From Cryptomeria japonica (lineage: Eukaryota; Streptophyta; Pinopsida; Cupressales; Cupressaceae): a stretch of 64,000 bases of DNA. The position numbers and the translations under genes are program-made. Where the stretch lies: the NCBI RefSeq assembly GCF_030272615.1, contig NC_081414.1:819526396-819590395 (forward strand). Reading direction: 5' to 3'. Each line of letters starts with the position of its first letter. The stretch's first letter is position 1. Positions 55,500 to 64,000 of the stretch are shown here, piece after piece. The notes beneath the pieces are model-generated. The model was not told where the DNA came from. It did no database searches and worked only from the letters and a program-made list of their open reading frames with translations.

Positions 55500-57706
55500 A
55501 ACCTAACCTTCTTTGATCATTTTCTCATTGCCACCATTTTGCTGGAAGTGGACCTATGTATGCATTTGTAGGAATTGAAGCTTCAAAATTTGAAGCTATT
55601 TTCCTGGGTAGCTGAAGATATCAGCAGGGTTTGAAACAATGCAAGATCTTCTTCATCTAATATTTGAATTTCTGGTGTAAACAGAAGATAGTGTGACAAG
55701 ATGGTTTGAAACAGTTTTTGTTTTCAATTTTTTTTCTAAGTTTTAATCTTTAAAGAATAAATGCCAAATGGCTATAAAATTATAAATGTCTCTTTTTCTC
55801 ATATTTCAGCATTTCAAACTTTCATTGCACATAAAAATGAGCAACAGTGGCTATGATAGTAGTGATCAAGAAGGGGAAGAAATTGGAAATGAAATAAAAC
55901 GTAACTCAAATATTGTTTAGGTGATCATTGATTCAGCACGTGTGCAATTTGGCTGTCTTGATGGTGCAGGGTGCTTACAAGCACATGTTTTGGACTCTTT
56001 GTTGTGTTCATGCATTGAAGGACATAGGAAAATTAGATTGGGTAAAGGAAGTGGTGGCACAAGCTAAAAATATTCTAATGTTCATTTGCAACCATCACAC
56101 CTCACTTGCTCTCTTCGAGACTTTTTCAACGAAAGAATTTCTCAAACCTGTGGAGACAAGATATGCCAGTTACTTCATTATGTTAGAGAGGATGATTAAG
56201 GTGCATGATGCTCTACAATCGATGGTGATGAATACAAAGTGGAATGGATGGCCTAATGGAAGCAATGCTAAAGAAAAAGCCATCAAACAAAGGATCCTTG
56301 ATGACGATTGGTAGTTCACCATAAGGTAAGACATTGCTAATTTTCAGATTTTGTTAAAAAAAATCTGATTTTAATATTTTGATTTTAATTTTATTGTTGA
56401 ATCTTTGAAAATTTCTAAGCTTCCTAATTGTAAATTAACGTACTCTTATTCTTTGATCTTATTCTTATTTGAAATCTTTCTTTTACACTTTGCAAATATG
56501 TTTGCTACATCATCTCGCCTATTGTAGATGTCATCAAATATGCTGATACGAACTCTCACAATCATGGAGAGATAGGAGACTTTTGACAACATGATTCAAA
56601 AGATGAAGCAAGTAATTTTGGCTAAGGATAAGAATTTGTACTTATATGAGGAGCATATTAAGCCCATTATCATGCAAAGGTGGAACACTATGAACACTCC
56701 ACTTGACATGGCAGCTTTTGCACTAAATCCAAAATGGTATGATCCCATGATTGGAAGGTGTGCTCCTTCTAATGATACTGAGGTAAGACATGGGTTCATA
56801 TAGGCACTTCAAAAGATGTATTCACTTGAGCAGGCCAATATTCTTTTGGAACAATGGGTTGCCTTCTCAAATCTTGATGGTCCAAACTTCAACACGCCAG
56901 AGGTAAGGATGGATAGAGCAGTAACGACACAAAAACCCCAATTAGATGGTGGCAATGGCACAAGGCAAATGCACCAAAGTTGAGGATGATTGTCATTCGC
57001 CTTCTTTCGCAGGTTGCTAGTTCTTCTATTGCAAAGAGGAATTGGTCTACATATAGCTTTATTCACTCCATCAAAAGGAATAGGCTTACCTCTAGATGAG
57101 TGGAGAAGCTAGTGGTTGTGCATAGTGCTCTACGACTTAGGGATTGTCAAACTTCAGAATATCAACAGAGTCCAGCTTTACAATAGGATATTAATCCCAA
57201 AGATGCCACCCAGGTTGATGAGGACGAGGAACAGGCGGTATTGGTTGGAGTTTCGTTGGATGATGCATCCGTTGAGGTTAAGGCTAATAGTGGTAGTGAC
57301 ACTAATTTTGAAGAAGATTAGAGGCAGCAGCATACTTTCTTTGTTTTACTTTTGAGACTTGGGCCTCTTGACTCTTTTGAGACCTTTTAGTATTTTGATA
57401 TATGATACTGTGATACATTGATATATGATATTTTCATTTGTTGAAATTTGTAGCCTTTGGTCATTTTGATATTCATATATGCTGTAATTACATGTATATT
57501 TATAGCAAATATTGATTCCAGATTCAATGAATTATATTTACAAATGTATGAAATTAAAAATTTGAAAGCAATATGAAAATTTCCCTCTATATTTTAAATT
57601 TTCCCTATTTTTATATAGCAGTCCCATCCCCTAAAATGGCAAAAAAAAAAATCCATCTCGAAAACTCACTTCCCTGTCCCCCATCCCAGAAACTCGAGTT
57701 AACATA
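55500..57706 (+). mobile_element. hAT transposon H2, internally deleted, inverted relative to H1
   Basis: It has the same family as H1 on the opposite strand. Positions 55760-55925 are the reverse complement of about 54900-55090 (including the exon SNSGYDSSDQEGEEIGNEI). The right terminus AACATA at 57706 mirrors 51272. The BED domain and most of DUF659 are missing: exon 1 is followed at 55925 directly by the sequence matching H1 near 53030. The left end was not defined. Confidence 0.7.
55925..57330 (+). pseudogene. hAT transposase remnant of H2
   Basis: The 55928 frame contains MFWTLCCVHALKDIGKLDWV, EFLKPVETRYASYFIMLERM and KAIKQRILDDDW. After an intron-like gap the 56591 frame reads MIQKMKQVILAKDKNLYLYE, HIKPIIMQRWNTMNTPLDMA and AFALNPKWYDPMIGR. 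hATC is frame-broken after YSLEQANILLEQWVAFSNLD (56815 on). Pieces of the KRNRLT block and an acidic tail (VDEDEEQAV, DTNFEED) are readable to 57321. H2 keeps ALNPKWY, which is corrupted in H1. Confidence 0.8.
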
Positions 57707-58907
57707 CGAATTATATCTTTACAAATAAAATGTCTTTATCAAAATAAAGCTTGGTTTAGGTCTCGCAATCATGTTAGACAATATTTGAAAAATAACTCAT
57801 AAGACCAAATATTTCTATCAGAGTTGGGGGTCCAACAACAAATATAAGCGCATATGTATCAATAATCATCTTAATCTATTTAAATTAATCAAGCAATAAC
57901 TTTTTTAACTTTAGGAACCAAGCATCAATAGTTCCATTTCCCATAATCAACCATGGTAGGGTTTGGAAAGGAAAGCCACAGAGGGTGCCCATCGACTATT
58001 CAGCCCAATTAAGCCCAAGAGCGTGCAGCATCCAACTAAGACAGCTCACCCCTTGGCCCACAAGCAGCAGGAAGATCGTTCTTTGATGATTCTATCCCTT
58101 GGGGTGGTCTACTTAATTCGAGGGAACCGGCCTATTGCCTCTCCCTAGCATATTTCCTCCAATTCCACATATGGTTGCTTGCAGGGCAAGGAATAGATGA
58201 ATTATTAATCATAGAAATGAATAGATTAGCAATCACTTGCTGGATTTACCAGTCTAATAATTATTGTGCAGACTTGTCTCTTTGATCTGATCACTTCAAT
58301 TTAGTAATCAGATATCTGCTAATTTCCCTAGTAACTTCTGCAGAGTGTAATATATGTATACTGCTTGTTCCTGCTGGATATAATAACTTATAACCGAATC
58401 TATTCCTTGAATGATTCCTCCCTATTCAATGCATGCAGATTGCAGATTATATCTATGATTCTGATCTGAATTCCTTCTGCTATTTCTGCTTTAGTTGATC
58501 TGCTCTAAATTGAATTAATTCTCATTGCTTGCTTACATTTTCAACTTCTCCTTATCTTCTATATATACCTCTTCAAGGAGGCGATCTTTCACCAAAAGTC
58601 AGCCTTATTATATAAATTTATTTTTAACTCTCCTCTCAAGGTGGAGCTTGAACCAAGGAGGGTCAGCACTTATCAATCAACTCAAACTTCAGCTGCCGTA
58701 TCATAGATGAAGTTGGCCATCATAGGAATTATAAAATGTATTTTTCCTTCATAGTTGGCCAACATATATTTAAAACGTTTTTCATAGAGCAAGAGACTCT
58801 AAAGAAAAGGTTGGCCTTAAACAGATTTAGTCTGATTTTGAGTCAGCCCCTCCTTTTTGGAGCTGCTATTGTGTGGTATAAAGCCCTTATCTCAAGCAGG
58901 GCATGAC
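57707..58907. other. No recognisable gene
   Basis: Unclassified sequence. Small ORFs at 57963 and 58525 have no recognisable domains. Confidence 0.4.
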
Positions 58908-59149
58908 ATCCTAGCCATTCATCTTCAACTATGATCCTTCCAATTTCAAATTAACTTTCAATCTCAACCATCCATTTAATCCAATTAATCCCAACTCTCC
59001 ATACACCAACTCCCTTCATTTAATCTACTCCTCACTCTCAAATTTAAATTCAAAATTTCTCTCATGCAGTCCTAGCCATCCATCCTAAAACGATCTCAAA
59101 CCTTCATTTATCCTCATCAAATCTATAAATCCACCCTTCAGTTGAGACA

Positions 59150-59221
59150 TGGACCAGCCAAGACTCAAACCTAGGACCTTCCATACACTGTTGGAGTGCT
59201 CTACCACTAAGCTACTCGCCC
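59150..59221 (-). ncRNA. tRNA-like module in TRIM copy 2, 3' LTR
   Basis: Second copy of the 72-nt module in the other LTR. The D arm has TAGCTTAGTGG and the T loop reads TTTGAGT, so the promoter boxes are slightly weaker than in the 5' LTR copy. Confidence 0.7.
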
Positions 59222-59347
59222 CTCTTGGACCAGTCCATCATCAGTTCGGGTGTGGCTTATTTCCAACACCAACACCCCCCCTTGGCCACACCTCTCGTGT
59301 GCTTGGGGCTCCTAGCCTGGACCTGACTCTGATACCATGTTGAGACA

Positions 59348-59419
59348 TGGACCAGCTAGGACTCGAACCTAGGACCTTCCATACATTGTTGGAGTGCTCT
59401 ACCACTGAGCTACTAGCCC
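59348..59419 (-). ncRNA. tRNA-like module in TRIM copy 2, 5' LTR
   Basis: 72 nt long. Acceptor GGGCTAG pairs with CTGGTCC (two G-U pairs), with discriminator A. The D arm GCTC-AGTGGTA-GAGC contains an A box (TAGCTCAGTGG). The T arm CTAGG-TTCGAGT-CCTAG is perfect with a canonical B box. The anticodon arm pairs four bases around an 8-nt loop, so a functional tRNA is unlikely. There is no CCA tail in the DNA. Confidence 0.75.
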
Positions 59420-59690
59420 CTCTTGGACCAGTCCATCGTTTCCGGGTGTGGCTTATTTCCAACACCAACGCCTTCCACAAGCCATTTTCAAGAGAAGCGA
59501 AGAATCCAAATAGGTATATTCTGCCACATTGAGGACTCCAAAAAGCGACTCAACATCAAGCATATTGTGAGCATATCCACACACACAACAGGTTTGCTTT
59601 GGTTATAAGTTTTTCAATTCAAATTTACATACATAGTTTGCTCAATTAGAGTTAATGATAGGATTAAATTTTGGTTTTGTTTCCTTGTTT

Positions 59691-60659
59691 TACATTTGTT
59701 TTCTCATCCTACAAGTAAACAAAAATTCCCAACGAAAACTATCATAGCAACGGACAATTGAAAAAACTTTAAAATCAATTAAGACTCAATGTTTAAGAAG
59801 GCGGTTACTAAGTTAATAATATTCACATTCTCTTCATACCCTAACTTGAAGAAAGAAGCCCTGCTGCCATCCCATACCAGGTCCCATTACCTATAACCAT
59901 GAGGTGATTTTTTTTAAAAGACTATGTAAGTGCAAATTGGCAATTTTTTATTGTGAGTTGATTTCTACAAGCATACTTCATTCTTTGAGAATGACTTAAA
60001 TGATCTGCTTGTGACTAGAAAGGGAGACAAATTTCAGTTGTAATTACATGAATCATCCTAGGTGACTGCTAACACTAGCCTCTGAATTGCACTCGACTAC
60101 ACCAAAAACAATCCAAGTCTTCTTGTTTGCAAGTCTTGAAACTAACTTTGACAAACTTACAGAGCTGGGAAAATTTCAAACATGCTCAGAAAGAATTCGA
60201 AAACATGACAATATTTGCCAGTGACGTATGAATGAAAATCAAAAAAAATTGAACGCTTTGAATATTTTCTCTACTTGCAAGAGCTTTGATCTGACAGTAG
60301 TTGTGGGACCTGTTATCACAAAAGCTCGCACCCTTGCTGAGCTATCAACTCAGCAACCTTGTGAAACATAGAAACAACCCCTAAGTGTGGGACCTCGTGC
60401 AAGGGAGTTGAATCTATAGAGAAGGCTACCTTCCTTCTCAATCCAAGTGCAGGTGTTGAACCAACTCAACACTTCAAAACTAACTCCTAGGCCTATCCTA
60501 ACAAATCGCAGAGGTAAAGGAAAGAGAGAAATGCTTAAAACAAAAGGAGGTGATGCACTGAAATATCCCAGACCAATTTTTTCAATTTTTCAATTACAAA
60601 GAGTAATGCAACACACATCCGTTAGGGTTAGCACTTAAACCAAAACGATGCGGAAAACA
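59691..60659. other. No recognisable gene
   Basis: Unclassified sequence with only short ORFs. Possibly interior of the element whose LTR is at 61389-62439, but no gag motif was seen. Confidence 0.35.
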
Positions 60660-60870
60660 ACTCTAACCAAGAATGTACACCAGGATCCCGGGTTGGGCAA
60701 GGCATGAGCATATGGTCAAGAGGGTCTTAAAGCATTCTGAAAGTAACTCAAACCAAGAATGTGCCCAAGATGGACTAACATATGGTCAGAGGATCTTCGT
60801 GCATGCTGAAAGCAACTCTAACCAAGAATGTGCCCAAGATGGACTAACATATGGTCAAAGGATCTTTACA
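60660..60870 (+). repeat. 69-bp tandem repeat (two clear units, one degenerate)
   Basis: AACTCAAACCAAGAATGTGC starts at 60745 and its match at 60814, a period of 69 bases. An earlier, diverged unit starts near 60660. In one frame (60673-61050) the period is 23 codons (ESNSNQECAQDGLTYGQRIF repeated). No known protein family; possibly a chance ORF on a repeat. Confidence 0.75.
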
Positions 60871-61370
60871 ATTACAACTGCTGAAAGGAAAACTCGACAC
60901 CAAGCATGTGCTTTCAAACCCAAGGTGGGAATGGAGCTACCATATGGCGGACATGCTAAGAACTTAGAAATGGAATTAAACGTAAATAACAAGCCTGAAA
61001 TGAAAATGAGAAGAAATGTTGCCAATACTACTGTTCAGCTTACAATATGATAGTAAATGCTTGCCAAGATCATAGGATTAAGACTATACAATGTTGTAAC
61101 AATATAGAAGGCTCTCCCAAGCTTAACAAAAATGATAAGTCCAAGAAATTCTACTCAAGGATCAATCTTAATATTCTGATTTATGACAGACCAGCACGTG
61201 AAAAGCTTAATCAGCAACACATGGAATCACTAAAATACTCATTACTCTCTCAATACTAGTCCGAATGACCCAAAACCAAAAGCAATGGCTTCCTATGAAG
61301 GAGGCGACCCAACCAATACCAAGAAATCAGACATTAACCCAACAGATTATTTATCACGAACCCCAGGCAA
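60871..61370. other. No recognisable gene
   Basis: Continuation of the open frame beyond the tandem repeat and a second small ORF (61047-61259), neither with recognisable domains. Internal region of the minus-strand element whose primer site is at 61371-61388. Confidence 0.35.
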
Positions 61371-61388
61371 TTCCCAGCAGTGACGCCA
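61371..61388 (-). promoter_or_regulatory. Primer-binding site, Tat/Ogre-like
   Basis: The minus strand reads TGGCGTCACTGCTGGGAA. This resembles the TGGCGCCGTTGCCGGGGA primer site common to Tat/Ogre and Athila gypsy elements, with several differences. Confidence 0.55.
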
Positions 61389-62439
61389 GGCAAGAATGGC
61401 GATTCTTCTCCATAAAATTAAACACTTCATATTAGAATCTGCAAATTTGCACAAAGGAGCGCCCAGCCAAAACAAGAGGAAATATGCAATACCCAGAATG
61501 AATATGTTTTTATTTTGAAATATATGAGTGAAACTACAAATCTGCCCTGCTAACCGTGACTCCCGAAAATGAAATGAAATGCAAATAACTGAACTTCAAG
61601 CACAACTCAAGCTACAATGCAATCCCCACTACAAACTCTCACAACTACACTAAATCACCACTAGTTGCTATCTTTCAAGCAAGACGCAATGCCAAGGCTA
61701 GGAGGCATTCATTCCTTGAAGCAACCCCAATACCATTCCGGCAGAGTAACTTTACAATAGACATAAGGTGTCAAATGAAGGTTAGAGGCCTCCATTTATA
61801 AGCTTAACAAGGGATCTCTAGAGGCTTCTAGAAAGTGCACCCTAATTTCACATTTGAATTTTCCTCCAAGAGATGGCGCCACTTTTAAAAGCTTAATTAA
61901 CCTTTATTTTAATTCACTTCTCTTCATAAAGTTGGCACCCCTTTTCATAAGCAAGATTTTAGACCTTAGGAAATATTAAATCCCTTCCATGATGCGTCCA
62001 CCCTTGAAGACCACCTTTTAAAACAACTTGAAGTGATGAAGCTAGGCCAAGGGGTCATCTTTAAAATATAACATTAAAGCATAACATTATTTAAATGAAA
62101 TGAACTTATCTCTCCAAAAACATCCCAAGGCCAAAAGTGACGAAGCCAACTGAACCAACTGAAGAAGAGAACCAACTATGCCGAAATAATTAGGACCACT
62201 GCCAGAAATAGAATTTACTAAAAATAGTAAATTCCAAAAAGTGCTCGAAACACAAAGCCAAACATACCATTGCGAAGCCCTTTGAAAACCCAGAAAGAAT
62301 CCGCGATCCAAACTCTAATTCACGAGCAACAACAAACTCCAAAATTGAAAACCCTAATTTCACCCATTGAGTAGCCTACGAGTCTCCAAAATAGGCCATC
62401 GGTCAACTAAAACATTACGCCTGAGAAGGGGGCATTACA
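61389..62439 (-). mobile_element. LTR of a Tat/Ogre-like element (about 1.05 kb)
   Basis: On the minus strand it starts TGTAATGCCCCCTTCTCAGG at 62439 and ends just before the primer site. The 3' end (CTTGCC) is not a clean CA, so the boundary may be off by several bases. It is non-coding. Confidence 0.5.
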
Positions 62440-62618
62440 TGCACCATGAAGAGATCGTTTCTCTCCCTACCCGAAATGACACAAAGAAACAACTGAAACA
62501 CCCAAGAGATTCACAAACTTCAGTTGTATGAGTGACCCCAATGCATGTATGGAGGTTAGAATTCGCTGAATGTCAAGGGGGGAGAAGGTTTTCCGCAAGT
62601 CACACTCAAATAAATTTA
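62440..62618. other. Flank of hAT MITE; no gene
   Basis: Short non-coding spacer ending in the TSD TAAATTTA (62611-62618). Confidence 0.4.
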
Positions 62619-63259
62619 TAGTGTTCCACGGGCGTAGGGGACAGGGGGACGCAGGGACGCGTTTCCGAGACGAGGGGACCAAGGGCCTAAATTTGGGGAC
62701 GGCGGCGAGGGGGTGGCAGGGTGGTGGTGCTCATATACTTATACATATACATATGGTACTTGAAAAACTAGTTTTGAAAAGATGTATAACAGTATAACAG
62801 TATAAGAATTAGATTTCAAATGAAACTATAGGAAATACCAAGATTACTTAGATTAGTAATACTAATTGCTAAATGCTAAATAAAATTTGACAAATGAAAT
62901 TGTCAAATTGGAGATTTCTCATTTCTATCATATGAATATCGAAAAAGGAAAACAAAAATACGAATATCTAATGCCATTACTTTGACGTCGCATGTTTTTT
63001 AAAAACTGCTTTTTTTGGTTTGCTTTGACATGGGAACACAGGAGACGCCCAGAGGTCTCCCAAGGAGACGCCCAGACATCTCCCAAGAGACGTCTCCACA
63101 TCTCCCTGGAAGACGCGGAGACGTCTCCGCGTCCCGACGGCGCTTGGGTGGCAGTGGCGGAACGGCGGGGGACGTCATGTCCTCGTCCCCCCATCCCCGA
63201 GACGTTTCTAACGGGGGACGCGCCCAAAAGGGGGGGGGACGCGTCCCCGTGGAACACTG
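62619..63259. mobile_element. 641-bp hAT MITE with 8-bp TSD
   Basis: The TIRs are TAGTGTTCCACGGG (left) and CAGTGTTCCACGGGG (right, reverse complement); the CAGTG start is typical of hAT. The TSD TAAATTTA is perfect (62611-62618, 63260-63267). Both subterminal regions are GC-rich, with GGGGACG and GGAGACGTCTCC palindromes (62630-62715, 63040-63245). The AT-rich middle is non-coding. It is a different family from the MITE at 53803 but of the same design. Confidence 0.9.
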
Positions 63260-63267
63260 TAAATTTA

Positions 63268-64000
63268 ACACAGCATATATGAGAGAAGAACCACAAAACA
63301 TCCAACTATGATGAAGGTAAGAAACATACACAGCATGCATAAGTTGAAAGAAGGCAATAATGGTGATTTCAATTAATTATAAGGCCAATGGCCAACTTAC
63401 AGTTGCAAAATACAGAATAATACAAGAGAAGTGGGAGAGCATAGAATAGCTCAAGCCAGCAGGGAGAGAACACTTTACAATGAGGCTTAATAGCCTTTAT
63501 ATAGAAAAATGGTTACAAGAGTGATCATGACCCCTGCATATCAGTCTGGGAGTGCAGGGAAGTGCATGCACTTGACTTCTCTGCATGCAAGCAACCTAGC
63601 CATACCCTAAAAAGGCAACCCTGAGAAGGGTGGATTGACTGACCTTCCAAAGTCAGAGTATGCAAACATGACATAAGTCACCACAACAAGCATGGCCCCA
63701 TACCTCTCCTGATGGAAATCCTGCCAAAAACATTAAATGCACCCCTGTGGCTCCACAAAAGAAGGTGCATAAGTCACCAAAGTTGTAGGAGCCTTTAAAG
63801 CTTTGAGTGTTGATCACGCCATCCGGAAGTGTTGCCAGCCAGAAAGAAGTTTGGGGACTTCAGAAACTCGAGTTCCCGAAGTGGGGAAGACAAGGAAAGA
63901 ACTTTGGAACCTCGAGGTTCCGGGAAGGAGAAAGGAGAGCACCAAAGAACTTCAAAACCTTGGAGTTCCGGAATTCTGGGGAACTGAAAAAAGGGCTAAG
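63268..64000. other. Unclassified LTR-like sequence with 3' repeated CTCGAG motif
   Basis: No gene. At 63855-63980 three imperfect units of about 50 bases recur (CAGAAACTCGAGTTCCCGAA, GGAACCTCGAGGTTCCGGGA, AAAACCTTGGAGTTCCGGAA), each with a palindromic centre. The array continues to the window edge. Confidence 0.45.

Larger units (their letters stand above)
59140..59470 (-). mobile_element. Complete TRIM retrotransposon with tRNA-like LTRs (copy 2)
   Basis: On the minus strand, LTRs at 59338-59470 (133 bp) and 59140-59274 (135 bp) flank a 63-bp interior with primer site TGGTATCAGAGT (59326-59337) and a short polypurine run. The TSD CCTTC is perfect (59135-59139, 59471-59475). The outermost base at each end has mutated (TG/CA to CG/CT on the element strand). 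The related sequence at 38121-38125 has a single CCTTC and no insertion: a natural empty site. It is the same family as copy 1. Confidence 0.93.
58908..59690 (+). mobile_element. Gypsy LTR fragment related to 37890-38330
   Basis: Many shared blocks are seen, such as ATTAACTTTCAATCTCAACC, ATTTATCCTCATCAAATCTA and AATTCAAATTTACATAC (one or a few changes each), in the same order and strand as at 37890-38330. A TRIM interrupts it at 59140-59470. Homology ends at about 59690. Confidence 0.8.

Noticed and set aside
51272-57706. A single fold-back or composite transposon
   Set aside because: The outer 8-bp flanks (ATATAACC and CGAATTAT) do not match, and H1 and H2 differ by a large internal deletion.
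59140-59470. A tandem SINE dimer
   Set aside because: The two tRNA-like copies are terminal direct repeats flanking a primer-binding site and purine run, with a 5-bp TSD and no A-rich tail, which fits a TRIM.
62992-63311. Overlapping 96-113 aa ORFs on both strands near 63 kb
   Set aside because: They arise from the GC-rich subterminal repeats of the hAT MITE; several frames are open simultaneously.

Overview
The window is nuclear DNA from a large-genome seed plant. It is almost entirely retrotransposon and DNA-transposon sequence, and I recognise no intact host gene. Very long LTRs, Ty3/gypsy elements with a G-patch-like pol extension, layered nesting and heavy decay make a gymnosperm (conifer-like) genome my best guess. 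That is an inference from style, not from a diagnostic gene.

Layout. 1-6497: 5' half of a minus-strand Ty3/gypsy element (G-patch-like remnant, protease, gag, long leader/LTR) that runs off the left edge. 6498-9624: LTRs of a Ty1/copia-type family in both orientations, one with a tRNA-iMet primer site. 11085-15242: decayed copia pol (A) split by two related 1.14-1.17 kb LTR-like insertions. 15323-27222: a second copia family (B), with LTR, primer site and gag, then two pol modules joined head to tail. The second module is split at 19592-26342 by a full-length L1-type LINE with a 17-bp target duplication. 27691-29412: a third truncated copy (C) of the B family. 29413-37484: mostly featureless; one weak exon candidate and a GC-rich element-like block. 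37485-43627 and 48490-49500: plus-strand gypsy remnants (LTR, gag, protease, RT, integrase C-terminus). Between them lies a 4,061-bp solo LTR (44379-48439) with TSD CTATG. 51272-57706: two hAT transposase relics facing each other, one carrying a 1-kb hAT MITE. 58908-59690: LTR fragment related to 37890-38330. 61371-62439: primer site and LTR of a Tat/Ogre-like element. 62619-63259: a second hAT MITE.

Most notable are two complete miniature LTR retrotransposons (TRIMs) at 48988-49313 and 59140-59470. Each has 131-135 bp LTRs that contain a tRNA-like Pol III module, a tRNA-iMet-type primer site, and a perfect 5-bp TSD. One interrupts a readable gypsy integrase frame. The other interrupts an LTR whose uninterrupted relative lies at 38121 in the same window. 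The second notable structure is inside the 4-kb solo LTR: about 13 copies of a 42-bp near-perfect hairpin spaced about 174 bp apart, upstream of a TATA box.

There is no operon-like cooperation between genes. The relationships are nesting and copying, so the window is best read as a history of insertions: gypsy, then solo LTR and TRIM; copia, then LINE; copia, then LTR-like inserts; hAT, then MITE.
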